Positions 1-10,833 of a stretch of DNA of 64,000 nucleotides are shown here, piece after piece. Numbering within the stretch: the first letter of the stretch is position 1; each line of letters begins with the position of its first letter. The notes below the pieces were generated by a model. The model saw only the letters and a list, made by a program, of their open reading frames with translations, was not told where the DNA came from and ran no database searches. The translations under genes were made by a program, and so were the position numbers. The stretch comes from Aureobasidium sp. EXF-3400. Lineage: Eukaryota; Ascomycota; Dothideomycetes; Dothideales; Saccotheciaceae. The stretch is taken from assembly GCA_024195585.1 (NCBI GenBank), contig SWBL01000203.1:1-64000 (forward strand), in the 5' to 3' direction.

Positions 1-862
1 GTGGTCACCCACCGTAGTACTAATCTGCCGTTCAACTGCTTATGTATGGCAGAGCGGACGGGATGCCCAGTTTTCAGCTGACTGTGGCCGTATGTGCTGA
101 ATCCTTTATCTTCTAACAATAGATACCAAAACAACAATGATTAGAGTCTACCTGTGATCACACTTGGTGCGGTAAAAGTCTTCTGATCGCCGTACTCATG
201 CAGCCAACTCTCGAAACGTATGATCTTCATCCGTGATTTTGGGCAGTGTTCGTGTGTGACAACGTGAGATGCCCGTGCGCGTACCAACCGAGAATTTGAG
301 CACCTCCAAGTTTGTCGTCAACTCTGACCATAAAACACTCACGCGATACCACCTTCACCGTGTGTGACAGGCATCTTGGGGAACCATATCGCACTGTCTC
401 TGGGTCAGGGGAAACTCATCGTCATCTTCTTCATAACATCCTGCAGATTGGATGGGGTCCATGGTGAGCGGAGCCATTTTCTAAGTTCACCATACCCTGT
501 CGACGTCGACACCCGGGGGCACACACACACACACATTGACACTTTACGATGTGCAAGTCGAGACCAAGCTATTTTCACTTGTGGACCAGAATGCATGATT
601 CAAACCCAGACTGCGCTTCAATAGAACGCCCATCACGTATACAACAAAGGGTGAGAGAACGCCCGCATCCCAACTCCGTGCTTGTCCCACCGGGAGCCAA
701 TTCGCCCTTCCCGTTTCCTCCTTTTCTGGAACAGTCGTCGGATGGTTAGTTGATTCAGCATCCGTGAGCGTGTAGGTTCTATGGTCTCTGAACACTCAAG
801 GCGATGCCGTGAAGATGTACTCCACTAAGGAACAGGACCTGGATGGACAACATAGTCGTAGG
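1..862. other. Gene-free left edge with a short CA repeat
   Basis: No recognisable gene. The open frames here are short, mutually overlapping and resemble nothing I know. A (CA)8 microsatellite lies at about 520-535. The stretch would contain the 3' flank of the minus-strand patatin-like gene that ends at 863. Confidence 0.6.
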
Positions 863-3800
863 CTATCTGGTCGAATCGAGCACAAAGACGTCCTCGGCAG
901 CTTCCTCGTCAACCATGCGCCTCTCCTGGAGCTTTATATAGTGGGCTCGCATTCGATCCGGTTTTCCCCAAGCTCTTCTGAAAAAGAAGTCAGGACACAT
1001 GCTCTTCGAAATCTTCAGGAGAGTTGGGCCGCTCGGGCGGGGGTATTGGCTGGCTATAAACCGTCGTTCATCGCCGATGCAGCCCATCCAATAATTCTTG
1101 CCGTATTGTAAGCTCTTCTTCTGCAAAATCTTGCTCCATCCATTCGTTTTCAACCACTGATACTGGCAGACTGATGTAACAAGAACAGGGATTTCGTCCT
1201 CCCAGGTGGGTTGGTCCGAGTTCCGACACTTCCGATCCTCGGTCTGTATGCATTTGGCTGTGAAGCAGGCGAATGTTGCACAATCCTCGGAATCCTTTAG
1301 TATGGTCGTCCAGATATTCTTTTCGTAGCGGACGTGGAGGCAAGAATTCGCGTCTCCGTACGTAGGACAGGCCACAACAAGCTCTCCGGTGTTATTGAAT
1401 CCTGTCAAGCAGATCTGTGAGAGAACATACTCCAAGATTTCGATTGCTGCCTCTCGCTGGGCTTTTTGTAAAGCCTCGTACCATTTCCGGAACGTCGATT
1501 TGCTGAGTTCCTCTACGATACCATCCCCATCGGTAAGCAACTGTTCCCATTCATCCGGCTTCTTCGCCCAGGCCGCTATTATCGGGACGACCGTTTCAGC
1601 GATGACCTCGCGTAACGGAACTCTTTTCGCTACACCAGTACATATGCTGATGATCAAGTCCCATGGCGCTTCTAGGAAGTCCAGATCCAAATCCTTGCTT
1701 ACGATCTGCATCTTAAGTGTCTGCGAATCCGACTTCACCCAAGTCGCATTGACCCCGACAACGGCGTACTGGCCTGCTTGAGCACCACACTGTATTTCAC
1801 GCATCGTCCAGTACTTGCCAAATGTACCTAAGCAATGATGTTTGCTAGTCGTCTTTAGCCTGCCTATTGTTCGCTCGGCGACGGGTTTGTTTCTTAGGCT
1901 GAGGTTAAGCGGGCAATCTTGATTGATTTGGGACGAGCTTCCGACCAGGATGGCATCGTGACAGCTGATACAAGCCTGCCGGGCTAGGAAATCGGTATGC
2001 TTTGGCGTTCCTTGTGCCCAGTGGAACATCAAGGAATCTTTTGATGGCTGGTATATTGATCCACCGCCGACCTCGACTCCACATATGTTATGATCAGATG
2101 GTGCAGACTTGTCGATCACAACATGGCCGGGACCCCACAGCTCGAAGAGATCTTCCACAGATGTGAGAAGGTGGTGTCTGGTCTGGTCCGGGATGCCTTT
2201 CTGGCGCGCGAAGGCCAAGACGTTATTGCCAAGCATGTCACCCATACAGCTGAGCTCTTTCGGACCTAATGAAAGAGAGAGCCTTTCGGAGAGGGGCCCC
2301 TGAGCACCGCAAAGGTCAATACGCGAGAGTCCGTGCTGGAGAAAGAACGGACGGATCTCTCCAACAAATGCGGTGCTAAATGCAAGCATTCCGACACACA
2401 ACACTTGCACAGCCAAAGCGCAGGCATCGATTGCCTCCCAAAAGACCGTCTTTTCCAAGGATGTTTCTGCGTCGAGATCTTCACATTCCTGAGAGACTAA
2501 TTTCAAGATCGTAAGCGAGCTCCTTCTCGCCGCATTGAGATGATGTGCGTTAGAAGAGGCTATCACCTCCTCCAGAGCCTTTCGAAGCCCAGCGAGTACA
2601 AGGAACGGAACTTGCGTAACCTCAACAGTCGCAGTCATAGTCCGTTGTTTGAGCAGAAGAAATCGGTCGCATATTAAGTCGTTCCTTTGAAGCCATGCAA
2701 CAAGTGTGGTCATACGCACTAGGGCTTTCAGGCAGCATTTGGCAATTTCCATGCCCTCTTCGAGGTTGTTCATAGAGATCCGTCTAGCGCCGTAGCTGAC
2801 CCTCGCCGAAGAACCAGTGAATGTGACGCTGCCTTCCCAGAGGGATTGAGCTGTGCAGTGGGGGACAACTCCCCCTAGGCCGCACAACTCTGCCACACGG
2901 CGATTGATGGTCTCGCGCTTTAGCGACTGTTGCTGATGGATCCTCAGCCCCTGCTCTAGCGAATTGTGGAAGCATCCATTGCGATGGAAGGCAGAATCGA
3001 CGTTATACTCCTCTAGAGAAGGCAGGTCATAGCAAATCCACGGACCGAGTTCTCGTTCTTCAATAATCAAATCGACAATTTCCTTCGGAGTGAACCCCAT
3101 GCCTAGAGGTTCTCTGATCCATTCGAAAGGGCATGCGGGTTGAGTGACTGCCTCAGGCTCTTCTTCAAGCAACCTAATGGCCTCATCTACCCCGTCCGTT
3201 TCGAGTGCAGCTTTGAATTCGAACGGCGCGAGTAGCTTCCCGCGAACAAATCGCTCCAGATTGTTTTTGTAGACCCGAAAGGTTTGGCCATCTGTCAGGA
3301 ACTTCGCGGCTGCCACCAAAGGCGGTATCTGCTCCGTACGGAGCTCAGAGTCTTCTTCACCTTCATCAGAGGCTTCTGATTCCTCGTTGTCTTGAAGCCC
3401 AGACTGTATGTTCATCGAGGAATACGATCCGATGTCTGTGAAAACACTCTGTTCATGCTGAGCATGTCCGGCAGTGAGACGGGATGAATCATCGATGCCA
3501 CGGTCTGGCTCTTGCGTATTGGCCCATTGTAATATGGTGCTTGACTTATCGACCTGAGCAAGGTATCGCTCAATTTCACGGACTGAATGATGATTCATGT
3601 CATCGGAAATGTCGTCTTCGTCTTCGGAAAGCCTCTGCATGTCCACAATCCAGTCAGAGATTCGCTCCCTGGCAGACCTAGATCGCAAGAAACGCAGAAC
3701 CATATGCTCGGACGGAATTTGAGCCTCCTGGAGCGCGCCAAGGTAAAATAGTTTGAGAAGGACCCGATGGTTTTCGACGAAAAAAGAACCGTTTCTTCGC

Positions 3801-5730
3801 TTGAGACCTTCTTCATAGATTTCCGAGATCCCGCTTGCTCTAGTGAAGGCCTTGGCGACCTCTCGCGCAGCAGCGGGTGTGACATTTGAAAATGTTATCG
3901 ATTCGTTCAAAGATTGAATGTCGGACTCTACTTCTGGTATAGACTGCATCTCTCCACCGCCCTTCTCCGTAGGAGTGATCTCAGGAGGAGGATCTACCTT
4001 GTTCTCGAGCTGGGGCCCAGTTGAACTATAATCGGTAGGCCACGTGTCGTTTGATGGTGCGTCTTCAGAACGTGGTCCAACTGTGCTTCTGCTCGAGTGG
4101 TGAACCGTGGAGGGCACAGTATCCTCTTCAACGCTTTTGGTCGTCTCGTTCACCAAGGTGTCTCTTGGTAGTTCTCGGACATGTATGAGTGGATCTGACA
4201 TCGAAACGGCTTGCCTGTCGTGGGAAGACAAGAGTCCGACTTGCTCTTCCATGGAAGCGATATGAGGGACAATCTGTGTTCCATTCTGATCGACATGAAA
4301 TCTCTCGTCGAACGTGCTCCCTGGCGAACCGGGCTTGCAGAGACCGTAAAATCTTGAATCTCTGCATTTCTGTCGACGATGGATGACAAGGTCTCTCGCG
4401 AGCTCCAGGAGTTGGCTTCTGACACTTTCAGAAGCGAGATAGTCAGAAACAACACGCCGGATCTTATCGAAAGTAGTCGAGTCCCATTCATAGGGCTTCA
4501 TGTCTTCGAGTCCAACCTCAGGATTGAGACGGGAGTATACCGAGGAGCCACCTGTAGCTTCCATCCACTCGTGATCGGGCTCAGGGTCTTCTGTTTCCAT
4601 GCTTCTTTCACGCGCCTTCGACAAGAGTCCCTGGAATGGCATTCTTTCGAAGTTCCTCGGGATCGACTGTTTCGGTCTTTTTCCAGCTCCAATGGATACA
4701 AAGAAACGGATCCCATTGCACATTTCCTCACCCGGGCACTTCCCTGCAGGATGGTTATGATGGGTTGAGGATGCTTCGACCCAAGCATACTTGCTAGGGT
4801 TGTTGGCTATTATGCCACCATCAATGTACTTAAGCCCACGTATTTCCATGGGTTCGAAGAGACCAGGTGTTGCTGAGGTAGCACGAGAAACCTTCCAAAG
4901 CTCCGCGGGCCCCTGTTCGTCCAGATTCAAAGGTCGAGACGATGGTGAGTCTCTACGTGGAAGGGTGGGGTTGTAGTATGACCTGAACAAGTGCAATCGG
5001 CGAAATGCAGGTCTAACTACTTCAATTCGTGCTGCAATTACGCCTCTATGGCCTTCGATCAGCCAACTCTCAATGCAACAGCACAACTTTACTTACACTC
5101 GGCAACACACGTAGCGGTTTCGTTCTCGATCTGACTGCGATTCTCCGTCGGAAAGATTGAGGATCTGTGGGTCGAATAGGCTTGGCTCTTCTGACCCATA
5201 CGACTGATCTATTGCTAATTCTCGGATGAATCTTTCGAGTTTTTTGTGATCGTGCCTTTCCTGTCCCAGGAAGTGGAATGGTTTTTTCTCTGCAAAGATC
5301 TCGCCACATAGGCTGCGGAAGACACCAATGCACTGGGCAATTTCCATACGTAAACGGCCGAGCATGATCGCAAGGATACTATGAATTCATAATCAGCAAT
5401 TGTGAACCCTTGACAGTGGCCAGGTCTGTGCCTACCCTCCGGTACCTGTTCCGAATATGAAACTGAAGTAGTGACAGGCCAAGGGTATGTCTTGATCCTG
5501 AATGTAGGGTTGGAAGTCATCCATATTCATTTGTTCGTCGTATCTCCACTCCAAGTCGCGGATAAACAGAAGGAGCTGCTCCAATATGTAAAGGGAGGCG
5601 AGGCTTTGTATGCCACCGCCATCTAAGAGCATAAGTAGTCAATCCTAGTGTTTAAGGTACCCCTACCGCGCTACTGACCAAATGTCAAAACTGACTCTTT
5701 TCGGTGTGGAGGACAAGCGCAGTCTTCCAT
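863..5730 (-). CDS. Patatin-like protein with a large fungal C-terminal extension, nucleophile Ser replaced by Gly
   Basis: Proposed CDS is complement(join(863..5045,5097..5378,5436..5622,5679..5730)), 1567 aa. The N-terminal ~300 residues are a patatin (lipid acyl hydrolase) fold. Exon 1 to exon 2 gives LTFDGGGIQS, the oxyanion-hole block. The nucleophile elbow, normally GTSTGG, reads GTGTGG (codon GGT at about 5445-5447). The Asp of the catalytic dyad is kept in YIDGGIIANNPS in exon 4. The three introns (56, 57 and 51 nt) restore one frame; the 51-nt one has a GCTGATC branch site. After the patatin domain comes a Ser/Glu-rich, probably disordered segment, then about 900 residues with several Cys/His and Trp-rich blocks that I cannot assign. 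In the family, patatins hydrolyse phospholipid acyl esters, and fungal versions are often fused to other modules. Without the serine this copy is probably not a hydrolase, which is inference. It is the first of three codirectional genes. Confidence 0.8.
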
Positions 5731-6500
5731 GGTGAAGGCGAGTGGTGTACCGGGATTTTGATCGAGGATTGCTCAGCCGGATTTACTGTGAATAGAGAGA
5801 GGAAAGCAGAAGGGATATGTAAAAAGCTGAAAACTGAGGAGGGGTAAGAGAATGCGGGTTGAACGCTAGCTCCATGTAGGCTGACTGGGATGGCTGCAGG
5901 AAGGAACTCACCAGTACGCGGTGAGGCCAGAAAACAAACAGTCGTCGAACGGGAGATAACACCGATGCTTGAAGCACTTTTCTCGACGAATCGCCAGGAA
6001 ATCGGGTCTGTATCAACCTGTGCGCTCTAGTATCATACCAAATGGACAAGGTCCGTTTGGTGCGATCTATTCCGCCCCGGTTTTGCCTATTGGTCTATTA
6101 CACCCCACGCAGCGCCGCCACGTTATTCTAGATGTTAATTGGTCCAGTCTAATATGTTGGCCTCAAATAATTGAGTATCGAAACATTTGGCTGATAAGGA
6201 GCTGAGATAGCCAAGTGGTGACACAGCGAGGCTCATCGCATACTAGCATAGCCGGGGACTAGATGAACTCATTCTCATCTGTTAGGGTCTGTCATTCGAT
6301 TATTGTCGTGAAGAAATCTCGTGCGAACAGTACCTTGTGAAAGTAAAATACCGAATCTCAACTCAGAAGACGAGCCGAGCATACCTTGTCTACATCCGTA
6401 TATAGCGTTTCGAACAAAAAATTGTCAGCTTCCGAGATATCTAGAGACCATCTTGACCAATACTGCCATGTTTCGTAATGATGTTCTCAAGCCAGTCTCG
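5731..6500. other. Intergenic, upstream of the patatin-like gene
   Basis: About 770 bases between two minus-strand genes. It must hold the promoter of the patatin-like gene and the 3' end of the gene at 6501. Only short, non-conserved open frames are seen. Confidence 0.5.
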
Positions 6501-7220
6501 TCAGTGCCTAATCAAGAGCTCCCGAACATCTTCATAGACCTCTGAATCTTGGTCATAACCAAGCCGAGCGGCCCACTTCCGTTTCCAGGTTTTTGTCGAG
6601 TTGTCCTTGCACCAGCATAGCCAATGGCCACCACTAGTGGTGCCTACGGTACCTCCCACCCATATGCCTACGCCAACTTTGTAATTCAGGTAGTTCAGAC
6701 ATGACTCTTCGATCATTTGGTCGGCAGAGTGGTTCTTGAGGTTTTCACACACTGCATCTAGTCCGTCGAATGCTTGGGGAACGTATCCGTAATTGGTTCC
6801 TGGCAATCCTGGTCCTTCGAGAGCGTTTGTGAGTGCACACAATTGCTTAAAATCATCCGGCAATCGCAGTGGTCGAAATTCAGCTGCGATACAATGTTGT
6901 AATTCCTCTTCTAGCTGTGCGTGAAGTTGTGTTCGCCTTTCCTCTGGAAGAGGAGGGTTTGTGCCATCAGAGAGTGTAAAATGAAGGTCCTTAGGCAACT
7001 TGATCGTCTCGTAAAGTGACATGCAGTCGTAGATATACCATTCTTCGTCAAGAACAAGCTCAACCTCTTCACGATCAGTACTGTCGGGCGACACTAGCTG
7101 GCCCTCGATCAATATCGCCAGATTGTTGCGGTTCAGTTGTGCTACTCGTGAGCGGTAGCGCTCGAACGCGATGCGAAGGTCAGCAGATATGTCGCAACTG
7201 CACAGGAAGATGTCTTCGAA
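6501..7220 (-). CDS. Hypothetical protein, weakly SUKH/SMI1-KNR4-like; 5' end unresolved
   Basis: The minus-strand frame is open from 7220 down to the stop at 6501 and contains no ATG near its start. Just upstream is an in-frame TGA (7221-7223). The true start is therefore probably in an upstream exon. An acceptor TGTGCAG lies near 7197-7203 and another, CGAAG, near 7215; an ATG at about 7322 could start exon 1. I could not choose between them. The protein has RYRSRVAQLNRNNLAILIEG-type sequence near its N-end and a block LPDDFKQLCALTNALEGPG followed by NYGYVP. That pattern, in which an LP..F..L...TN..GPG loop leads to aromatic residues, resembles fungal SMI1/KNR4 (SUKH) proteins. The resemblance is weak. 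A C-terminal GGHWLCWC segment follows. Function unknown. Confidence 0.5.
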   Translation of the reverse strand, partial: FEDIFLCSCDISADLRIAFERYRSRVAQLNRNNLAILIEGQLVSPDSTDREEVELVLDEEWYIYDCMSLYETIKLPKDLHFTLSDGTNPPLPEERRTQLHAQLEEELQHCIAAEFRPLRLPDDFKQLCALTNALEGPGLPGTNYGYVPQAFDGLDAVCENLKNHSADQMIEESCLNYLNYKVGVGIWVGGTVGTTSGGHWLCWCKDNSTKTWKRKWAARLGYDQDSEVYEDVRELLIRH

Positions 7221-8057
7221 TCAGTGCGCAGAACGGACAGTCGAGTTTGTTATGACGATCAAAACATCAACAAACAAAGCTTCGAAGAAACACCGACTTG
7301 AAGCGAAGAGTAATCGTTCATGCAACCACTGCCAACCGTTTCGCTCAGCACGAGATCTCAGGAGATTGGGTGTGTACTGTTCAAAGCCAAGCAATAGTAT
7401 TCATGTGATTCTGCTGCCGAAAAAAGAAGGACCGATAGGGTGAAAGGAGGAGGAAGGAGTGCTGTGGGTCAGCGTGTACATCATACGAAGCAACACGCAG
7501 GGTTTAGGGTCTTTGTCCTCGTGCCGTGGTACAAATCTTGGTCGTCGCGGAGAGGTGGAGATGTGGAGTTTCTGCCTGCTCTTGCACATGCTCGTAAGCA
7601 CGGACAATTTGGAAAGCGGTGAGCAGGCAGAGGCATGTAAGGTATGTCGGTATCTGCAGACAGATGCCTTGTACACGTGTCGCAACATCGTCATTGTTAC
7701 TTGCATGATAATCGCTTAATCAATTGATTGATTGCTTTGCTAGTGGAAAGTGCAGCAGGAATAGGTAATCGTGCGACGCATACACGTGTGTTGGCCATCG
7801 CGGGTTTCGGTGCGAGTTCGTCCTATACACCGACGTTTGTCAAGCAGTCAATCGTTCAAGACCTGCAATGCCTGATGTCAATCCCAGCCTGAAATTCAGT
7901 ACCCTGTCAAACATTGCTCATGCGTACGAGTTACGAGTCGCTTGCTGTGCTTTTCGCTTGCTCGCGACTCGGAGACGGACAGAACACCGGATGAGCTCTG
8001 ATTGGATGCGAAACTTTTCAGGCGACAAATGCTAGCCCACTGCTCTACCAGCCACCT
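7221..8057. other. Intergenic, probable 5' exon and promoter of the 6501-7220 gene
   Basis: Only short open frames without family resemblance. A first exon of the SUKH-like gene probably lies in the first ~150 bases, but its borders are not clear. Confidence 0.4.
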
Positions 8058-8597
8058 CTAGATATCCATACCCGCTTGAAGAACACCATCTTCAGTCGTT
8101 TGTGCTCTCTCCTTGGCCTCAGTAACAGTAGTTTTACCAGCAGTCCACAACGCCATCTGCGTCTCGCACATTTGAAACACCGCACGCACTGAATGTGCCT
8201 CTCCTCCATCCTCTTCTTCTGGTTCTTCGACAAGTAAAAGTGTGTCGTCTTCTAATGACCTCGGATCCAAGATTGCAAACATGTCGTCAGCGAAGTAGCT
8301 TCCCTCAATCTCGGCGAGAATTCTTTTGAGCATGATCCAACATTCGTAGGCGGTTTTGCCTGCAAAGGGTGCAGAGATTGAGTCTTTGTTGTAGCCTAGA
8401 CCATCGTCTTCGTCGTATACGCGTGACAAGTCGTCTATGAAGACTAGCATAGTGCCTGTGTTGCCGCCGTAGTCATCGCAGAGTTCGAGAATGCGATCTT
8501 TGAGCTGTGTTGTTGGTTAACGAGTTATTCAAGCAATAGAACTAGGAGAATGACTTACCTCAGCTGTAGGGGCTATGGCACAGCATATGGCGAACAT
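8058..8597 (-). CDS. Small acidic hypothetical protein, two exons
   Basis: CDS complement(join(8058..8504,8559..8597)), 161 aa. Exon 1 encodes MFAICCAIAPTAE and ends at GAG|GTAAGT; the 54-nt intron ends ACACAG; exon 2 continues LKDRILELCDDYGG. The phase fits exactly and no longer upstream ATG is in frame. The protein has a hydrophobic core with FIDDLSRVYDEDDG, a Trp-containing helix around TAYECWIMLKRI, and an acidic segment LLLVEEPEEEDGG. There is no signal peptide or membrane segment beyond the short Cys-containing N-terminus. I do not recognise the family. It sits in the same orientation as the two genes to its left. Confidence 0.7.
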
Positions 8598-9023
8598 GGT
8601 TTGTGACTACAATGTCTGACTTTCGACGCGACGTCAACATGCCAACTTTGTAGGAAAGCATTGTACAGAGATAACGCCCGTAGCGACTCGTATCTTCAGG
8701 CAGCCACCACGAACCTGCAACGGCAGAATTGAAAGCCAGATAACCAAGACAACAATCACTTAAGATGGCAGAAGGGAATGAACAGTAATGTTGACAAAAA
8801 AACAGAAATTCTATGCATTTCTATGCGTGGTATCATGTGAGACTGTATGTCTCTCTATAACTATAAAAAAGCAAAAAGTGGTATCTCTATGGTGTTTGCG
8901 CAAACCCCCCAGGAAGACAGCGGCCAGGCTTCTTCGTATATATGTATAGCGCATCTAGTGGTCGTGAAAAACACACAAGGGTCATTAATAGTAGGAGAGT
9001 CGTGAGGTATATCTCAAATCTCT
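8598..9023. other. Intergenic
   Basis: Promoter of the 161-aa gene and 3' flank of the transporter gene. No open frame or repeat of note. Confidence 0.5.
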
Positions 9024-10714
9024 TTAGGCCATCTGGCCACCGCCGTTATAGGCAATCTCGTCTTCCTTCTCGCCGAAGCGAGCATCCTTGACTTGACCGG
9101 CCTCGTCGTCAGAAGACTGGAAGCCGTACTCGCGAGCCTTAGCATCGATTTCATCGGGGTTCATGTGAGGAAGCTCCTTGGCGGCGGTAACGTAATTCAT
9201 CTTCTCGAGATAGCCCTTGGCAAAGATGAGATCAATCTCTTCCAATGATCGGCCGCTAGTTTCTGGGAAAAACCAGTAGATGACAGGGAAGAAGAGAGCG
9301 TTCAAAACGGCGAAGAAGAGATAGGTACCCCATGAAATGCTGTCAATGAGCACAGGGGTGATCATTACGATGAAGAAGTTCCACAACCAGTTGTTGACGG
9401 TCGAGAAAGCGTTGGCCTTTGCACGGGTCTTGAGAGGGTTGATTTCGGCAGGATAGAGCCAAGGCAGAGGAAGCCATGTAGCACCGAAAAAGGCAATGTA
9501 GGTGAAGAGACCGACGGCGGCACCTCTGGCGTCCATAGAGTTGTTAGGAATGAGACAGGCGAAGACGAGGACCATGGACAAGCACTGGCCGACAGTACCG
9601 TAGAGGTAAAGCTTGCGACGTCCAACGCGCTCGACTAGGAACATGGAGGTAGTTGCGAAGAGGGCGTAGACGATCATGTTGATACCACCGAGCAAATTTG
9701 ACATGTTCTTGGTGGTGCCGATGGAATCGCGGAACAGGACAGGGAAGTAGTAGATGACAGCGTTGCAGCCAGACAGTTGTTGCATGAACTGAGAGCTGGC
9801 GCCGAGCATCATACGACGGAAGTGCTGAGTCTTGCCACCAGTGAGAAGGGTCTTGGAAGAAGTCTTCTCACCGAAACCACCAGCAGCCTTGATGGAATCG
9901 AGAAGGATGCTAGCTTCAAGCTTGACTTCAGGATCATCTGCGGGTTTGGCGTTGAGAGCTGCGAGAATGACTGTAGCTTCGTCTTGACGATCGTGCGAGA
10001 GAAGCCATCTAGGAGACTCGGGCAGTCTTGTCGTGATAATAAGGACGATGACAGCGAAAACGATCTGGAAAGCGATGGGGAATCGCCAGGTCAGGTTGTC
10101 AGGACCGTAGCTGCAGCCGAAATCGATCCAGTAAGCGATGAGCGTGCCGACAGCGACATTGCCACCTTCAATACAGATGACTTTGCCTCTGTTGTGAGCC
10201 TTCGAACACTCGGCTTGGTACGTAGGAATTGTCGATGTGTTAATACCGTTTCCGATCTGATCATATGGTCAGCGCGAGATTCGAAGAAATGCCTTGACAG
10301 CAAACTTACACCTGTGATGAAACGTCCAACGATAAATTGTGCAGTACTTCCTGCACTGGTGCCAATGCAGCAGATCTGGATGATGACACCAATGATCATG
10401 GTGATACCGCCGATGAAGATAGCCCTGCGACGGCCGAGTTTGTCGCCGAACTTGAGAATGAAGATAGCACCGCACAGACAACCGACAGCGTAGATGGAGA
10501 CAATGAAACCTTGCCAGCTACTGTTGTAACCAGCCTGGGGGAACATTGCGAGGAAAGCATCACCCTCAATGATACCAGACATGACACCCTGGTCATAACC
10601 GAAGAGAAGGAAATCGGTAGTGGCGACGGTAGTGATGAGCATCTGAAGGGCTCTACCAGAGCGTCCCCAGTATGTGGGAACACCCTCGCTGTTTGTCGAA
10701 ACAGTACGAGTCAT
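9024..10714 (-). CDS. MFS sugar transporter (sugar porter family)
   Basis: CDS complement(join(9024..10256,10310..10714)), 545 aa. The single 53-nt intron (GTAAGT ... CATATGATCAG) joins FITG to IGNGINTST in frame. Sugar-porter signatures appear in order: FGYDQGVMSG in the first membrane segment, GDKLGRRRAIFIGG after the second, PESPRWLLS at the end of the N-half, QQLSGCNAVIYY in helix 7, VERVGRRKLY, PAEINPLKTRAKANA and FFPETSGRSLEEID before the cytoplasmic C-tail. Twelve membrane helices are expected. The length is normal for fungal hexose or disaccharide permeases. The protein should act in the plasma membrane by proton symport or facilitated uptake. The substrate cannot be told from sequence. 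The C-terminal tail (about 50 residues) is acidic. Confidence 0.9.
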
Positions 10715-10812
10715 CTTTCCGGTGTTGTCTAGCAGTACAGGAAAATGGATCGTCCGAGAAGGGATCCGGGAAGAAGAGCAGATGCTTGCGGAGTTGTGGA
10801 GGGGTCTACCCT

Positions 10813-10833
10813 GCGGAGGGACCCATTTATATA
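10813..10833 (-). promoter_or_regulatory. TATA box and possible CreA site of the transporter gene
   Basis: On the minus strand TATATAAA reads at 10833-10826, about 115 nt before the transporter start codon. A GCGGAG hexamer on the plus strand at 10813-10818 fits the CreA consensus SYGGRG. The TATA assignment is reasonable. The CreA site is a weak motif and only suggestive of carbon catabolite repression. Confidence 0.4.

Noticed and set aside
5057..5096. A 30-nt intron in the patatin-like gene ending at GAGAG
   Set aside because: It keeps the frame but is too short for a fungal intron and lacks a branch site; the 51-nt alternative ending CATAG has GCTGATC and also keeps the frame.
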